A stretch of DNA of 64,000 nt from Ruegeria sp. R14_0 (GCF_017743975.1 NZ_JAGHRC010000001.1:496001-560000); one strand, 5' to 3'. Positions 9,653 through 18,786 are shown, counted from the first letter of the stretch. A program made the numbers and translations. The notes: a model not told the origin generated them from the letters alone.

Positions 9653-10132
9653 TCATCTCGAAACCAGACCAGTCTCAACCAGCATACCGCGTGCTTTTGC
9701 CTCGGGGTAGTAACCTTTGGCATAGAGGAAAATGGCGCGTTTCTGGTCGCCATCTGACAATAGCCAGGCGCCCCGCAAGTACTTTCCGGCAAACTCCAGG
9801 TTGGTGTCTGCGTCCAGTAGTCCCTGCGGTGTTCCGGTGTATCCCATCGAGCGCGCAGTGGCCGGCAGAATCTGGAGCAAGCCGTAGTAGGGACGATTCA
9901 CTGCCCAGGGCCGGTGCGTGCTTTCGCGAATGGCCAGCTTGTGCACCAGCTCTCGGGGCAGTTCATAGTGATCCGCCCACTTGTTGATCGACGCGCGCAG
10001 TTCTGGCGTCTCGTTGGGATAAAGTGGCGGGTCGAATGTCGCTTCCCGGGTGCTGGGTTCGCTGCCACAGGCGGCCAGCGTGGGCACGGCCAAAAGTGCA
10101 ACGAGCAAGGTGCGACGCGTGTATTGGGGCAT
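9653..10132 (-). CDS. Lytic transglycosylase-like lipoprotein (SLT fold)
   Basis: A 159-residue peptidoglycan lytic enzyme predicted to be lipid-anchored. The N-terminus has twin Arg at 6-7, a hydrophobic stretch and a lipobox LAAC with Cys22. The SLT core has the catalytic Glu70 in LAIRESTHRPWA, then YYGLLQILPATARSMGY, which is the family's GLMQI-type motif. It is a short, minimal domain. GGAG lies eight bases before the ATG. Neighbours give no clear functional link. Confidence 0.87.
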   Translation of the reverse strand: MPQYTRRTLLVALLAVPTLAACGSEPSTREATFDPPLYPNETPELRASINKWADHYELPRELVHKLAIRESTHRPWAVNRPYYGLLQILPATARSMGYTGTPQGLLDADTNLEFAGKYLRGAWLLSDGDQKRAIFLYAKGYYPEAKARGMLVETGLVSR

Positions 10133-10273
10133 TTAAAGTCTCCGATGGGGGTCGGAATATGATAAACCAGCCATGCGCAACCGCAAGCTGACCTGTAGCC
10201 CACGCGCTGAATTACGCCGGGTTGTGTCGCTTGTTCGCCCTGTTTCACTGTCTAGGATATCAGTCCGACGCGG

Positions 10274-10630
10274 TTACGCTTCGACCTGGAACCACAAGAT
10301 GACATCGGCAAACCAAATCTTGTTCTCTGTCGCGCGGAACTGAACGGTGTTGTTGATCCCCGGGTTCAGAACGGTTCCGGGGAAGGCCTCCCATAATCCG
10401 CGAATGTCGCCGCCGGACATGGACGGGCCATAAATTAGAGTATCGTTGATCTCGATCTGGAACGCCCCTCCGGAAGGTGTTGCCCAAGCCTTGAAGGCGA
10501 GGATCGGTTTGGCTCGGTTGGTTCCGATGATCAGATTGGACGGAATCGGGTCGCTGAAAGTCTGGCTTTCGCCGGGGTTTAATGAAAATGAGCCGTCGTT
10601 CACGACGATATAGTCGCACAAAGATGCCAT
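10274..10630 (-). CDS. Unrecognised 118-aa beta-rich protein
   Basis: I do not recognise this family. It has no signal peptide or membrane segment. The sequence is rich in Gly, Asn, Pro and aromatic residues in alternating patterns (for example FSLNPGESQTFSDPIP, and near the end NKIWFADVILWFQVEA), suggesting a small beta-sandwich of the kind found in carbohydrate-binding or capsid/spike domains. AGGAG precedes the ATG at good spacing, which argues for a real gene. It lies between the transglycosylase lipoprotein and the ribosomal operon terminator. Confidence 0.65.
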   Translation of the reverse strand: MASLCDYIVVNDGSFSLNPGESQTFSDPIPSNLIIGTNRAKPILAFKAWATPSGGAFQIEINDTLIYGPSMSGGDIRGLWEAFPGTVLNPGINNTVQFRATENKIWFADVILWFQVEA

Positions 10631-10807
10631 GACGCTTTCTCCTGTCGGATCGCGGTCCGCCCAGATGCGCGATCACGCAAACAAATAACTAAAATGAACT
10701 TCAAAAAAATGCGGCAGGGGCGGCAGGGCCGCGCGACCACAGCATAGCATATTTTCCAAGTGATTGCTGTATCCGGCCTTGGTGGTGCCTTTGCCTTGGC
10801 CAGGTCA

Positions 10808-10836
10808 TAAAAAAAAGCCGCACCTTTCGGCGCGGC
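10808..10836 (-). terminator. Terminator of the rpsF-rpsR-rplI operon
   Basis: On the minus strand GCCGCGCC-GAAA-GGTGCGGC forms an 8-bp stem with a stable GAAA tetraloop, followed by eight T. It lies about 27 bp past the rplI stop. Confidence 0.92.
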
Positions 10837-10862
10837 CTTTCATTCATTCAAGAGTAGCCAGA

Positions 10863-11483
10863 TCAGGCTTTGGCTTCGTCTTCTTCAGCCGGTGCTTCTT
10901 CGGTAACCAGATCGTCGTCTTCGGAAGCTGCGGAACCGATATCGTCGAACAGTTCGGCGATTTCGAATTCAGCGGCGGCTTCTTCTTCAGCGGCCAGTTC
11001 CTGGATCGACTTGCCCGATGCCTGCAGTTCGGCTTCTTCTTCCGAGCGGGCAACGTTCATCTGGATTGCAACTTCGACCTCGGGGTGCAGTTTGACTGCC
11101 AGCGAGTGCAGACCCAGTTCCTTGATCGGTGCGATCAGGGCGATCTGCTTTTTGTCGACGGTGAAGCCTGCTTCGGTTGCAGCGTCTGCGGCGTCACGCG
11201 GGGTGACCGAGCCGTACAGAGCGCCAGCATCCGATGCCGAGCGGATCACGATGAACTGCTGACCGTCCAGCTTTTCAGCCAGAGCTTCAGCTTCTTTCTT
11301 GGTTTCCAGGTTGCGGGCCTCAAGCTGGGCTTTCTGAGCTTCGAACGACGCGATGTTGGCGTCCGATGCGCTCAGCGCTTTGCCTTGGGGCAGCAGGAAG
11401 TTGCGGGCGTAGCCAGGCTTGACGTCAACGACGTCGCCCATCTGACCCAGTTTCGCAACGCGTTCCAGAAGGATAACTTGCAT
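10863..11483 (-). CDS. rplI: 50S ribosomal protein L9
   Basis: Large-subunit protein bound to 23S rRNA near the base of L1. The N-terminal domain [19 protein letters not shown] with [14 protein letters not shown] is the L9 signature. The protein is 206 residues, longer than the roughly 150 of E. coli, because of an acidic, Ala/Glu-rich tail (about residues 150-206) typical of alphaproteobacterial L9. AAGGAGAG precedes the ATG. Last gene of the operon. Confidence 0.97.
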   Translation of the reverse strand: MQVILLERVAKLGQMGDVVDVKPGYARNFLLPQGKALSASDANIASFEAQKAQLEARNLETKKEAEALAEKLDGQQFIVIRSASDAGALYGSVTPRDAADAATEAGFTVDKKQIALIAPIKELGLHSLAVKLHPEVEVAIQMNVARSEEEAELQASGKSIQELAAEEEAAAEFEIAELFDDIGSAASEDDDLVTEEAPAEEDEAKA

Positions 11484-11495
11484 ATCAGTCTCTCC

Positions 11496-11723
11496 TTACT
11501 TCACAGCGTAGGGCAGCAGGGCGAGGAAGCGGGCGCGCTTGATAGCACGGGCCAGTTCACGCTGCTTTTTTGCCGAAACGGCCGTGATGCGCGAAGGAAC
11601 GATCTTGCCACGCTCAGAGATGTAGCGCTGCAGCAGACGGGTGTCTTTGTAGTCGATCTTCGGCGCGTTGTCGCCCGAGAACGGGCAAACCTTGCGGCGG
11701 CGGAAAAATGGTTTTGCGGCCAT
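11496..11723 (-). CDS. rpsR: 30S ribosomal protein S18
   Basis: Small-subunit protein that pairs with S6 on the platform. The 75-residue protein has the signature [22 protein letters not shown] (shortened here: [16 protein letters not shown]) and a basic tail ([14 protein letters not shown]). AAAGGA lies upstream. It sits between rpsF and rplI. Confidence 0.97.
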   Translation of the reverse strand: MAAKPFFRRRKVCPFSGDNAPKIDYKDTRLLQRYISERGKIVPSRITAVSAKKQRELARAIKRARFLALLPYAVK

Positions 11724-11750
11724 GGTAAATGTCCTTTCGTCAGGCGTTGA

Positions 11751-12104
11751 TCAACGGCGCTCGCGGCGGCCTTCGCGCTCATCGCGCTTCTGCATCTGGA
11801 CCGAGGGGCCCTCGGCATGCTCGTCGACCTTGATGGTCAGAACGCGCATAACGTCGTCATGCAGGCGCATCAGGCGTTCCATTTCCTGAACGGCGCCAGC
11901 AGGGGCGTCGGTCTTCAGGAAGGAATAGTGGCCTTTGCGGTTTTTGTTGATCTTGTAAGCCATCGTCTTGACGCCCCAGTACTCGCTGTCGACGACGTTG
12001 CCGCCGTTGTCAGCCAGAACGGTGCCGAAATGTTCGACAAGGCTTTCTGCCTGCGCGTTGGACAGGTCCTGACGCGCGATCATTACATGCTCATACAGTG
12101 GCAT
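11751..12104 (-). CDS. rpsF: 30S ribosomal protein S6
   Basis: Small-subunit platform protein. The true start is the ATG at 12104 (MPLYEHVMIARQD), preceded by CAGGAG; the open frame extends 15 codons further upstream but without a ribosome site. The product is 117 residues and ends in a charged tail (KRDEREGRRERR). First gene of rpsF-rpsR-rplI; the promoter should lie in the 250-bp gap upstream, divergent from the membrane-protein gene. Confidence 0.96.
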   Translation of the reverse strand: MPLYEHVMIARQDLSNAQAESLVEHFGTVLADNGGNVVDSEYWGVKTMAYKINKNRKGHYSFLKTDAPAGAVQEMERLMRLHDDVMRVLTIKVDEHAEGPSVQMQKRDEREGRRERR

Positions 12105-12397
12105 GTGCACTCCTGTTTCTATCAAGGCGCATTTCAAAGGCAGGGCCATTCAACCCTCCGCGACCCGGCCACGAGAGGCTGCGCGATTCATAACTCTTGC
12201 GAAGGATGGCCCCGTATACACCATTCGGCGCGGGGGGCAAGCCCCGCGTAAATGCCGTGGTGAAGCCGCGCTATTAACATCCAATTAACATTGCGCCGCC
12301 CAATTCCTGACGCTTTTCGGCTCAAAGTTGTTTTGCATACCGGGGACTAGCCGGAACGACCAAACAAAGGCGGCAACCTTATACAAGGTACAGTGAT

Positions 12398-12916
12398 ATG
12401 ACGGCGACGAACACGAATACCTTCGACAAGTCTGCGAAAAACGCGACTTACGACCAATCGGTTCCAGTTCTTGTGGCATTTGCACCGAACTGGCAGGCCA
12501 GAACCATTTTGGCGCGCTTTGTTGGAGCGTTCCTGATCATTATGGCATTCTCAATGTGGTTGATGCCCGGTGCGGTCATGGCGACTGAGGTTTGGCCGAT
12601 CAAACTGGCGGCGTCGTTGATGTTCCTGCTGATCGGGGTCAGCCTGTTGACGGTTCAGGTTCTGGATCAACGCCCGGATGCGTATTTCGACCCGATCCGC
12701 CGCGAAGTTCGGGTACTGCAGAAAAACGAAAACGGCCGTCCGCAGACAGTACTGCGCCGCAGCTATGACACCCTGGGTGGTGCGCGGTTCGCAGACGATC
12801 AGGTGGAACTCTTTGACGTGGATGGCAGCTTGTTGATGAAACTGCCGCTGCAATCGGCGGATGTTAGCCGAGCGCTCAAGGGACAATTGAGTGGAAGTGT
12901 AACAATCTTCGCCTAA
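12398..12916 (+). CDS. Small inner-membrane protein of unknown function
   Basis: A 172-residue protein with a polar N-terminus, two adjacent hydrophobic segments (about residues 38-58 and 68-90), then a soluble tail of about 80 residues with alternating strands (AYFDPIRREVRVLQKN, and later VELFDVDGSLLMKLPL). The tail could be a small PH-like sheet. I cannot assign a family or function. AAGGT precedes the ATG. The gene is divergent from rpsF and followed by a YceI gene. Confidence 0.7.
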   Translation: MTATNTNTFDKSAKNATYDQSVPVLVAFAPNWQARTILARFVGAFLIIMAFSMWLMPGAVMATEVWPIKLAASLMFLLIGVSLLTVQVLDQRPDAYFDPIRREVRVLQKNENGRPQTVLRRSYDTLGGARFADDQVELFDVDGSLLMKLPLQSADVSRALKGQLSGSVTIFA

Positions 12917-13042
12917 ATTCTATTCTGTTCACCTGAGAACAGAAAGTGTGAGCGAATATGACTTGTGTGCTGCCTCAGGGCGGCACATTTTCGTTACCGA
13001 GCATGCCTATTGGTTTGCATCCACAATAATTTGGAGATTGTC

Positions 13043-13615
13043 ATGAAATCCACCCTTCTTGCTGCTGCACTGGCCGTATCGGCGACCTCGGCATTTGCCA
13101 GCGCCGAGAAATACGTTTTGGACCCCAGCCACAGCCAGGTCATCTTTAGCTACAACCATCTTGGGTTTTCGACCACCTACGGCATGTTCTCGGGCTTTGA
13201 AGGCGAGATCATGTTCGATCAGGAAGACCCTGCTGCCTCTAGCGTGACTGTGTCGATGCCGGTTGTTGAAATGATCACCGGTTGGAAGCCGCGCGAAGAT
13301 CACTTCATGACCGAAGACTTCTTTGGCGTGCAAGAGGGCGATCTGATCACCTTCACCTCGACTGGTATTGAAGTTACCGGTGATAACACCGCGAACATCA
13401 CCGGCGATCTGACCATGAACGGCGTCACCAAGTCGGTCGTACTGGACGCGAAGCTGAACCAGGTCGGTGATCACCCGATGGCAAACAAACCTTGGGCGGG
13501 ATTCGACGCGACCACCACATTGGTTCGCAGCGATTTCGATCTCGGCCAATTCGCACCCTTCGTGGGTGATGAGGTCGAGGTTCGCATCTCGGTCGAGGCA
13601 CAGAAAGCCGACTAA
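13043..13615 (+). CDS. Periplasmic YceI-family lipid-binding protein
   Basis: YceI proteins form a beta-barrel that holds a long isoprenoid such as a quinone or polyprenol. From the ATG at 13043 (TTGGAG upstream) the product is 190 residues with a signal peptide ending SAFAS. The mature part has the family start YVLDPSHSQVIFSYNHLGFS and the later pattern GDLTMNGVTKSV. It converges on a cytochrome b561-YceI fusion gene, which suggests shared redox or lipid chemistry. Confidence 0.92.
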   Translation: MKSTLLAAALAVSATSAFASAEKYVLDPSHSQVIFSYNHLGFSTTYGMFSGFEGEIMFDQEDPAASSVTVSMPVVEMITGWKPREDHFMTEDFFGVQEGDLITFTSTGIEVTGDNTANITGDLTMNGVTKSVVLDAKLNQVGDHPMANKPWAGFDATTTLVRSDFDLGQFAPFVGDEVEVRISVEAQKAD

Positions 13616-13640
13616 GTCGACCTGATCTGACAATAAAGAA

Positions 13641-13670
13641 CCGCCGGGATCGATAGACCCCGGCGGTTTT
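13641..13670. terminator. Terminator between the two YceI genes
   Basis: CCGCCGGG (13641-13648) pairs perfectly with CCCGGCGG (13659-13666), followed by TTTTGTTTT on the plus strand. It probably also blocks transcripts of the convergent gene. Confidence 0.88.
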
Positions 13671-13689
13671 GTTTTGGTGAAGTTAGATT

Positions 13690-14916
13690 TTATTGCCCTT
13701 GGTTAGCCGTCAGCTCAACATTCACCGTAACGCCAAAGGCCAGAGACTCTTCGGTCGGTTGCGACGTGCCGACGTCAAAATCAAGCCGGTTCAACTCTAG
13801 CGCGCCTTGCATCTTTGCGATGCCGTCCTGCAGGTCCAACTCGAACGGGAGGACAACGTCCATCGACTTGTCCCGGATAGTCAGAGTGCCGCGCGCTTCG
13901 TAAGCCAGATCGGTTTTGAAAAGATCAGCGGTGAATTTGGCGGTAGGGAACTGCGCACTGTCAAAGAAGTCCGCCCCAAGCGCCTGTTGCGTAACCGTGC
14001 CAATGGTCAAAGAGCCGATCGCCACAGTCACATCAACAGTCCCGGCAGGGCCCGGTTCTGCGGGTTCGTCAAAGGTGATCGCTGCGGTCCAATCCGAAAA
14101 CCCGCCGGTCACCGGGCTGCCCAACTGAGTTATGGTAATCCCCAGCGTGCCCTCCTGCACCTGCCAGTCGGACTGGACTGCATCCAGCTCGGCCGAGGCG
14201 TGATCGCCCGCAGGATGCGCCGAATAGGCTCCGTCAAACCATCCGATACCAAGCGCCATAGCCCAGATCACCAAAGCGGCAAGTGCGGGAACCGGTGAGT
14301 GCCACTGTTGGGGCGGCTCCGGCAGTTCGACCCGTCCGGGCAGCATACGGCGCAGCGTGCTGTCCTTGTCGATCACGTGGTGCTTGAGCGCGCCGGCGAT
14401 GTGCAGAACCAAGGCGCCGACCAGCACCAGCATCAGGACAAAGTGCAATCCACCGGTTGCTTCGGCCAGGGCGGGGGATTTGGGCACAAAGGGCAGGTTT
14501 TGCCCAAACGGCCATAGGATCGGGGCAAACCCTTCCGTCGCCGCATGGTGGATCCAGCCGGTCAGGGGAACCAGCACGAGCGAGCCGTACAGAAGCCAAT
14601 GCACGGTTTCGGCGGCAAATGCCTCGGGCTTGTTGTCGGCGTTCAGCAGGCCGGGTTTGGGCTGACTGATCGCCCAGAGGATGCGGGCGAGGGCCACGAA
14701 AAACACCGTAACACCGATTGTTTTGTGAAGTGAAAACAGCTGGGCCGCTTGCTGCAGATCCTCCGGCGTCGTTGGGATGGCCGGGTCTTCGATGGCATGG
14801 GCCAGCCGGGTTGCGAACCAGCCGATGGGAAGGGCTGTCAGAATAAGCAGGGCCGTCAGCCAGTGGAAGGTTTTCGAAACACCTCCGTAGCTATGGGTGC
14901 TATTTGCAAGGGACAT
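13690..14916 (-). CDS. Cytochrome b561 fused to a YceI domain
   Basis: The 408-residue protein joins two modules. Residues 1 to about 185 are a four-helix cytochrome b561 with probable heme ligands in FHWL (His18), SLHKTIG (His64), GGLHFVLM and LVLHIAGALKHH. A further hydrophobic helix (about 210-230) leads to a C-terminal YceI-like beta domain (about 240-408; TIRDKSMDVVLPFELDL). The heme part would move electrons in the inner membrane, while the YceI part would hold a quinone or isoprenoid in the periplasm. The pairing is inferred from domain fusion. A separate YceI gene lies convergent, 75 bp away. Confidence 0.88.
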   Translation of the reverse strand: MSLANSTHSYGGVSKTFHWLTALLILTALPIGWFATRLAHAIEDPAIPTTPEDLQQAAQLFSLHKTIGVTVFFVALARILWAISQPKPGLLNADNKPEAFAAETVHWLLYGSLVLVPLTGWIHHAATEGFAPILWPFGQNLPFVPKSPALAEATGGLHFVLMLVLVGALVLHIAGALKHHVIDKDSTLRRMLPGRVELPEPPQQWHSPVPALAALVIWAMALGIGWFDGAYSAHPAGDHASAELDAVQSDWQVQEGTLGITITQLGSPVTGGFSDWTAAITFDEPAEPGPAGTVDVTVAIGSLTIGTVTQQALGADFFDSAQFPTAKFTADLFKTDLAYEARGTLTIRDKSMDVVLPFELDLQDGIAKMQGALELNRLDFDVGTSQPTEESLAFGVTVNVELTANQGQ

Positions 14917-15077
14917 TGGTTTCAGGCTCCGGTCTGTTTGCTGATGCCACCCTAATTATAGGGGGGTCGGACACAATAGCTTCTGGCGCACAGGATGCGT
15001 GTTCGGATGCAGAGCTTGTGCCGCTCGTTCACTCGGTTTACACCCCGTCGCAACCTAACGTCATCCAAGAGGTTGCA

Positions 15078-16016
15078 ATGACACGCGCGTTCGTTTTCCC
15101 GGGGCAGGGTGCCCAAACCATTGGCATGGGTAAAGCACTGGCCGAGGCATACCCGGCCGCACAGGCCATTTTCGATGAGGTCGACGACGCGCTGGGCGAA
15201 AAGTTGAGCGATCTGATCTGGGAAGGCGACATCGCGGACCTGACGCTGACGCAAAACGCACAGCCTGCGCTGATGGCGACCTCGATGGCCGCGATGCGCG
15301 CGTTGGAGGCCGAAGGGGTCTCGGTCACGGACGCGGCGTTTGTGGCGGGGCACTCGCTGGGCGAATACTCGGCACTGGCGGCCGCCGGTGCACTGTCGGT
15401 CGCGGATACCGCGCGCCTGTTGCGGACCCGTGGACAGGCCATGCAAAGCGCTGTGCCAGTTGGTGAGGGCGCGATGGCCGCCATTCTTGGATTGGACCTT
15501 GAGGCGGTGCGCGCTGTCGCAGACGAAGCCGCGCAGGGCGAGGTGTGTCAGGCCGCGAATGACAACGATCCTACACAGGTCGTTGTTTCGGGCGCTAAGG
15601 CCGCCGTTGAACGCGCCGCTGAGATCGCCAAAGAAAAAGGCGCGAAGCGCGCTGTGATGCTGCCCGTTAGTGCTCCGTTCCATTGTGCGCTGATGCAACC
15701 TGCGGCGGATGTGATGGCCGAGGCGCTGGCCGCGGTTGAAATCAAGGCCCCGGCGGTTCCGCTGGTCGCCAATGTGCGCGCTGAGGCCGTGAGTGACCCG
15801 GATCTGATCCGGCAATTGCTGGTCGAGCAGGTCACCGGTTCTGTTCGCTGGCGCGAGAGCGTTCAGTACATGGCCGCGCAGGGCGTCACTGAGACGTGGG
15901 AGATTGGCGCGGGCAAGGCGCTGTCGGGCATGATCCGCAAGATCGACCGCGCGATTGCGGGTAAGGCTGTTGGCACGCCGGACGACGTGCAGAATGTGGT
16001 TCAGAGCGAATCGTAA
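15078..16016 (+). CDS. fabD: Malonyl-CoA:ACP transacylase
   Basis: Transfers malonyl groups from CoA to acyl carrier protein for fatty-acid synthesis. From the ATG at 15078 the protein is 312 residues and starts MTRAFVFPGQGAQTIGMG, the family N-terminus. The active-site Ser is Ser93 in GHSLGEYSA and the partner His is in SAPFHCALM. The open frame runs upstream to 14904 without signature sequence. First gene of the fabD-fabG-acpP cluster, divergent from the cytochrome b561 fusion. Confidence 0.97.
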   Translation: MTRAFVFPGQGAQTIGMGKALAEAYPAAQAIFDEVDDALGEKLSDLIWEGDIADLTLTQNAQPALMATSMAAMRALEAEGVSVTDAAFVAGHSLGEYSALAAAGALSVADTARLLRTRGQAMQSAVPVGEGAMAAILGLDLEAVRAVADEAAQGEVCQAANDNDPTQVVVSGAKAAVERAAEIAKEKGAKRAVMLPVSAPFHCALMQPAADVMAEALAAVEIKAPAVPLVANVRAEAVSDPDLIRQLLVEQVTGSVRWRESVQYMAAQGVTETWEIGAGKALSGMIRKIDRAIAGKAVGTPDDVQNVVQSES

Positions 16017-16058
16017 GAACAATGTGCGACGGAAGTTGCGCTGCAAAAGGAAGATCGA

Positions 16059-16796
16059 ATGTTTGATTTGACAGGGAAGAATGCGCTGATCACCGGTGCG
16101 TCCGGCGGGATTGGTGGCGAGATCGCGCGCGTGCTGCATGGCGCAGGGGCCACTGTTGCGCTGTCGGGCACACGGGTTGAGCCGCTTGAGGCACTGGCCG
16201 CCGAACTGGGCGAGCGGGCCCATGTTCTGCCGTGTAACCTGAGTGATGGTGAGGCGGTCGCCGCGCTGCCCAAGCAGGCGGCCGAGGCGATGGGGTCCGT
16301 TGATATTCTGGTCAACAACGCCGGGATCACGCGGGACAACCTGTTCATGCGTATGTCCGATGAAGAATGGCAGAGCGTGATCGACGTGAACATGACCTCG
16401 ACCGCCAAGCTGTGCAAAGGCGTCCTGCGGGGCATGATGAAGGCGCGCTGGGGTCGGATCATCAACATCTCGTCTGTGGTGGGCGCCACCGGCAACCCCG
16501 GTCAGGCGAACTATGCCGCATCCAAGGCGGGTATGGTCGGCATGACCAAATCGCTGGCTTACGAGGTTGCGAGCCGTGGCATTACGGCGAACGCGGTTGC
16601 GCCGGGTTTCATCACGACGGCCATGACCGACAAGCTGACGGATGATCAGAAAGCCGGCATTCTTGGGCAGGTTCCCGCCGGTCGCATGGGCGATGCATCC
16701 GAAATTGCCGCGGCAGTTCTGTATCTTGCCAGCCCCGAAGCCGGATATGTCACCGGAACAACCTTGCATGTTAACGGCGGTATGGCCATGTTGTGA
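16059..16796 (+). CDS. fabG: 3-oxoacyl-[ACP] reductase
   Basis: NADPH-dependent reduction of beta-ketoacyl-ACP. The 245-residue short-chain dehydrogenase has the cofactor motif TGASGGIGGEIAR, the NNAG motif, and a catalytic set Asn111, Ser139, Tyr152, Lys156. It lies 42 bp downstream of fabD, very probably in the same transcript. Confidence 0.97.
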   Translation: MFDLTGKNALITGASGGIGGEIARVLHGAGATVALSGTRVEPLEALAAELGERAHVLPCNLSDGEAVAALPKQAAEAMGSVDILVNNAGITRDNLFMRMSDEEWQSVIDVNMTSTAKLCKGVLRGMMKARWGRIINISSVVGATGNPGQANYAASKAGMVGMTKSLAYEVASRGITANAVAPGFITTAMTDKLTDDQKAGILGQVPAGRMGDASEIAAAVLYLASPEAGYVTGTTLHVNGGMAML

Positions 16797-17005
16797 GCGC
16801 GGACCGAGGCAGATGCGAAAGCGTTTGCCTTGAGCGTTGTCTATGCTATAGGCGGCGCATAAATGCTGAGGTCGACCAAACGGTCGGCCTTCTACTTTCC
16901 CGGTCAGCCGGGACCCAACCGCCCGCATCGGGCAAATCAAAGCCAGCCTGAGCGGGCAAGGGCAGAACCGGGCACTAGGCCCTGAAAACGGAATGAGGAA
17001 TAGAC

Positions 17006-17239
17006 ATGAGCGACGTCGCAGATCGCGTTAAAAAGATCGTTGTTGAGCACCTGGGTGTTGAAGAAGACAAAGTGACCGAAAACGCGTCCTTCATCGACGA
17101 TCTGGGCGCAGACAGCCTGGACACTGTTGAGCTGGTTATGGCCTTCGAAGAAGAGTTCGGCATCGAGATCCCTGATGACGCAGCCGAGACCATCCAGACA
17201 TTTGGCGACGCCGTCAAATTCATCTCGGAAGCCTCCTAA
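17006..17239 (+). CDS. acpP: Acyl carrier protein
   Basis: A 77-residue acidic four-helix protein that carries growing acyl chains. Ser37 in [12 protein letters not shown] is the 4'-phosphopantetheine site. The preceding 209 bp contain several GC-rich inverted repeats, consistent with a separate promoter and leader in addition to read-through from fabG. It is also the likely acyl donor for the LuxI enzyme in this window. Confidence 0.98.
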   Translation: MSDVADRVKKIVVEHLGVEEDKVTENASFIDDLGADSLDTVELVMAFEEEFGIEIPDDAAETIQTFGDAVKFISEAS

Positions 17240-17261
17240 GAGCTTCGAAATCTTAAAAAAG

Positions 17262-17294
17262 CGGCGCTTCCGGGCAACGGAGGCGCCGTTTTTT
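17262..17294 (+). terminator. Terminator after acpP
   Basis: CGGCGCTTCCG (17262-17272) pairs with CGGAGGCGCCG (17278-17288; one G-T pair), followed by TTTTTT. Confidence 0.9.
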
Positions 17295-17379
17295 ATGTCT
17301 GCAACGATTTCAGGCTTGCAAGGTGCCGTTTTCGTTCGCACCCTTTTGCCCGAGGCACATAATTCTGAGCGGGCAGGGC

Positions 17380-17919
17380 ATGATACGATCCACCCCGATG
17401 ATCAATACGGCCCGCTTGACGCTGTGCGCCATGCGGCCAGAGGATTTTAACCGGTTCGCCGAGATTTGGCGGAACCCCTGCATCGTGCGGCATATCGGCG
17501 GCAAGCCACGTTCGCGCGGAGAAGCGTGGGATTCCTTCCTGCGCAACGCAGGACACTGGCAGATGGCGGGATTTGGCCAGTGGGCTGTGGTCCAGCAGTC
17601 GAATCGGCAGATGATCGGCCAGGCCGGGTTCTTTTACGGCAATCGCTCGATTGGCGAGGACTTCGACACATTCCCCGAAGCCGGTTGGATTCTGGTCCCC
17701 GAGGCACAGGGCCAAGGGTTGGGGTACGAGGCCGCGCAGGCCGCGCATGACTGGTTTGACCGGATCATGCCCGGGCCATTGGTTGCGATGGTCAATTCAA
17801 CTAATTCCGCCTCACAAAAGCTGGCCGACAAGCTGGGCTACACGCCGATGCGCGAATGCGAGTTCAACGGCAGCGAGGTCACGCTGCTGCGCCGCAACGG
17901 GCCGCCGCCGCGCCACTAG
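17380..17919 (+). CDS. GNAT-family N-acetyltransferase, RimJ/RimL-like
   Basis: From the ATG at 17380 the protein is 179 residues. The start MIRSTPMINTARLTL with the following MRPEDF is typical of the RimJ/RimL-like acetyltransferase_3 group; the acetyl-CoA site follows in GWILVPEAQGQGLGYEAAQAAHDW (central QGQGLGYEA). NSTNSASQKLADKLGY is the conserved C-terminal element. The substrate is not predictable. An ATG at 17398 is an alternative start. It lies between acpP and a HisA-like gene with no functional link. Confidence 0.85.
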   Translation: MIRSTPMINTARLTLCAMRPEDFNRFAEIWRNPCIVRHIGGKPRSRGEAWDSFLRNAGHWQMAGFGQWAVVQQSNRQMIGQAGFFYGNRSIGEDFDTFPEAGWILVPEAQGQGLGYEAAQAAHDWFDRIMPGPLVAMVNSTNSASQKLADKLGYTPMRECEFNGSEVTLLRRNGPPPRH

Positions 17920-18042
17920 CAATCTGAGACTTTAAGAATGCCGCAAACTGCGCTTGGTTTGCCGATCCCGGTCAAAACGGGCCGAGCTTGCGCGTGTATG
18001 GTACTCTGGTTTGGCAGAGCGATTGAGCAGAGGAGAAAGCTC

Positions 18043-18786
18043 ATGAGGATTTACCCCACGATGGAATTGCAGAACGGCCGGTGCGTCACACTGGACAAGG
18101 GCCGTCTGGAAAACGCGATGATCTGGCATGTGAATCCAACGGAGACGGCGCGCAGCTGGTCTGCGGCCGGGGCCACGTGGATGCACCTGACGGATTTCGA
18201 CGCGATCGAAGGCCGCGATACCAATTCAGAGCTGGTCGAGGATATCATCCGCTCGTCTGAGATGTCGGTGCAACTGGCTGGCGGCATGCGGACGCGGGAG
18301 CAGGTCGAGTACTGGATCGACAAGGGCGCGGGACGCATCGTGATCGGCACGTTGGCAGCCTGGGATCCGAACCTGGTCAAGGAATTGGCCAAGCTCTACC
18401 CCGATCAGATCGTTCTGGCCGTGGATGTCTGGCAAGGGCAGGTCATGACAGAAGGTTGGCGCAGCCAGAGCGCGTTCACGCCCGACGCCTTCATCAAGGC
18501 GTTTGAAGGCACCCCGTTTGCGGCGATTCTGGTCACCGACATTGATAGCGACATTGAAGATGTCGACGCGCAACTGGGTCTGATTTCTGGTATTGCCGAG
18601 GTGTCGCGGACGCCGGTGATCGCGAGCGGTGTCGTTCGGACTGCCGATGACATCTCGCGTCTGGCGTATGTGAACAACATCTCGGGCGCGCTTGTTGGAC
18701 GCGCATTGTTCCGCAAAACTATAGACTTGGCTGACGCGCTTGCCGTCGCCGATCAGGCCCACGAGCCAGTGGCCGAGTTCCAGTAA
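18043..18786 (+). CDS. HisA/HisF-like TIM-barrel protein, probable HisA paralogue
   Basis: From the ATG at 18043 (AGGAG upstream) the product is 247 residues, the size of HisA (ProFAR isomerase). It keeps the two half-barrel phosphate-binding segments (VQLAGGMRT with IVIGTLAAW; IASGVVRTADD with ALVGRALF). The position of the first catalytic Asp of HisA (Asp8) is Glu8 here (IYPTMELQNG), while the second Asp is kept (LAVDVWQGQV). No other his gene is nearby. It may be a HisA paralogue with altered chemistry rather than the pathway enzyme. Confidence 0.78.
   Translation: MRIYPTMELQNGRCVTLDKGRLENAMIWHVNPTETARSWSAAGATWMHLTDFDAIEGRDTNSELVEDIIRSSEMSVQLAGGMRTREQVEYWIDKGAGRIVIGTLAAWDPNLVKELAKLYPDQIVLAVDVWQGQVMTEGWRSQSAFTPDAFIKAFEGTPFAAILVTDIDSDIEDVDAQLGLISGIAEVSRTPVIASGVVRTADDISRLAYVNNISGALVGRALFRKTIDLADALAVADQAHEPVAEFQ

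Noticed and set aside
14952-16940. 662-codon open frame on the minus strand
   Set aside because: Antisense to fabD and fabG; Arg/His/Gln-rich nonsense composition.
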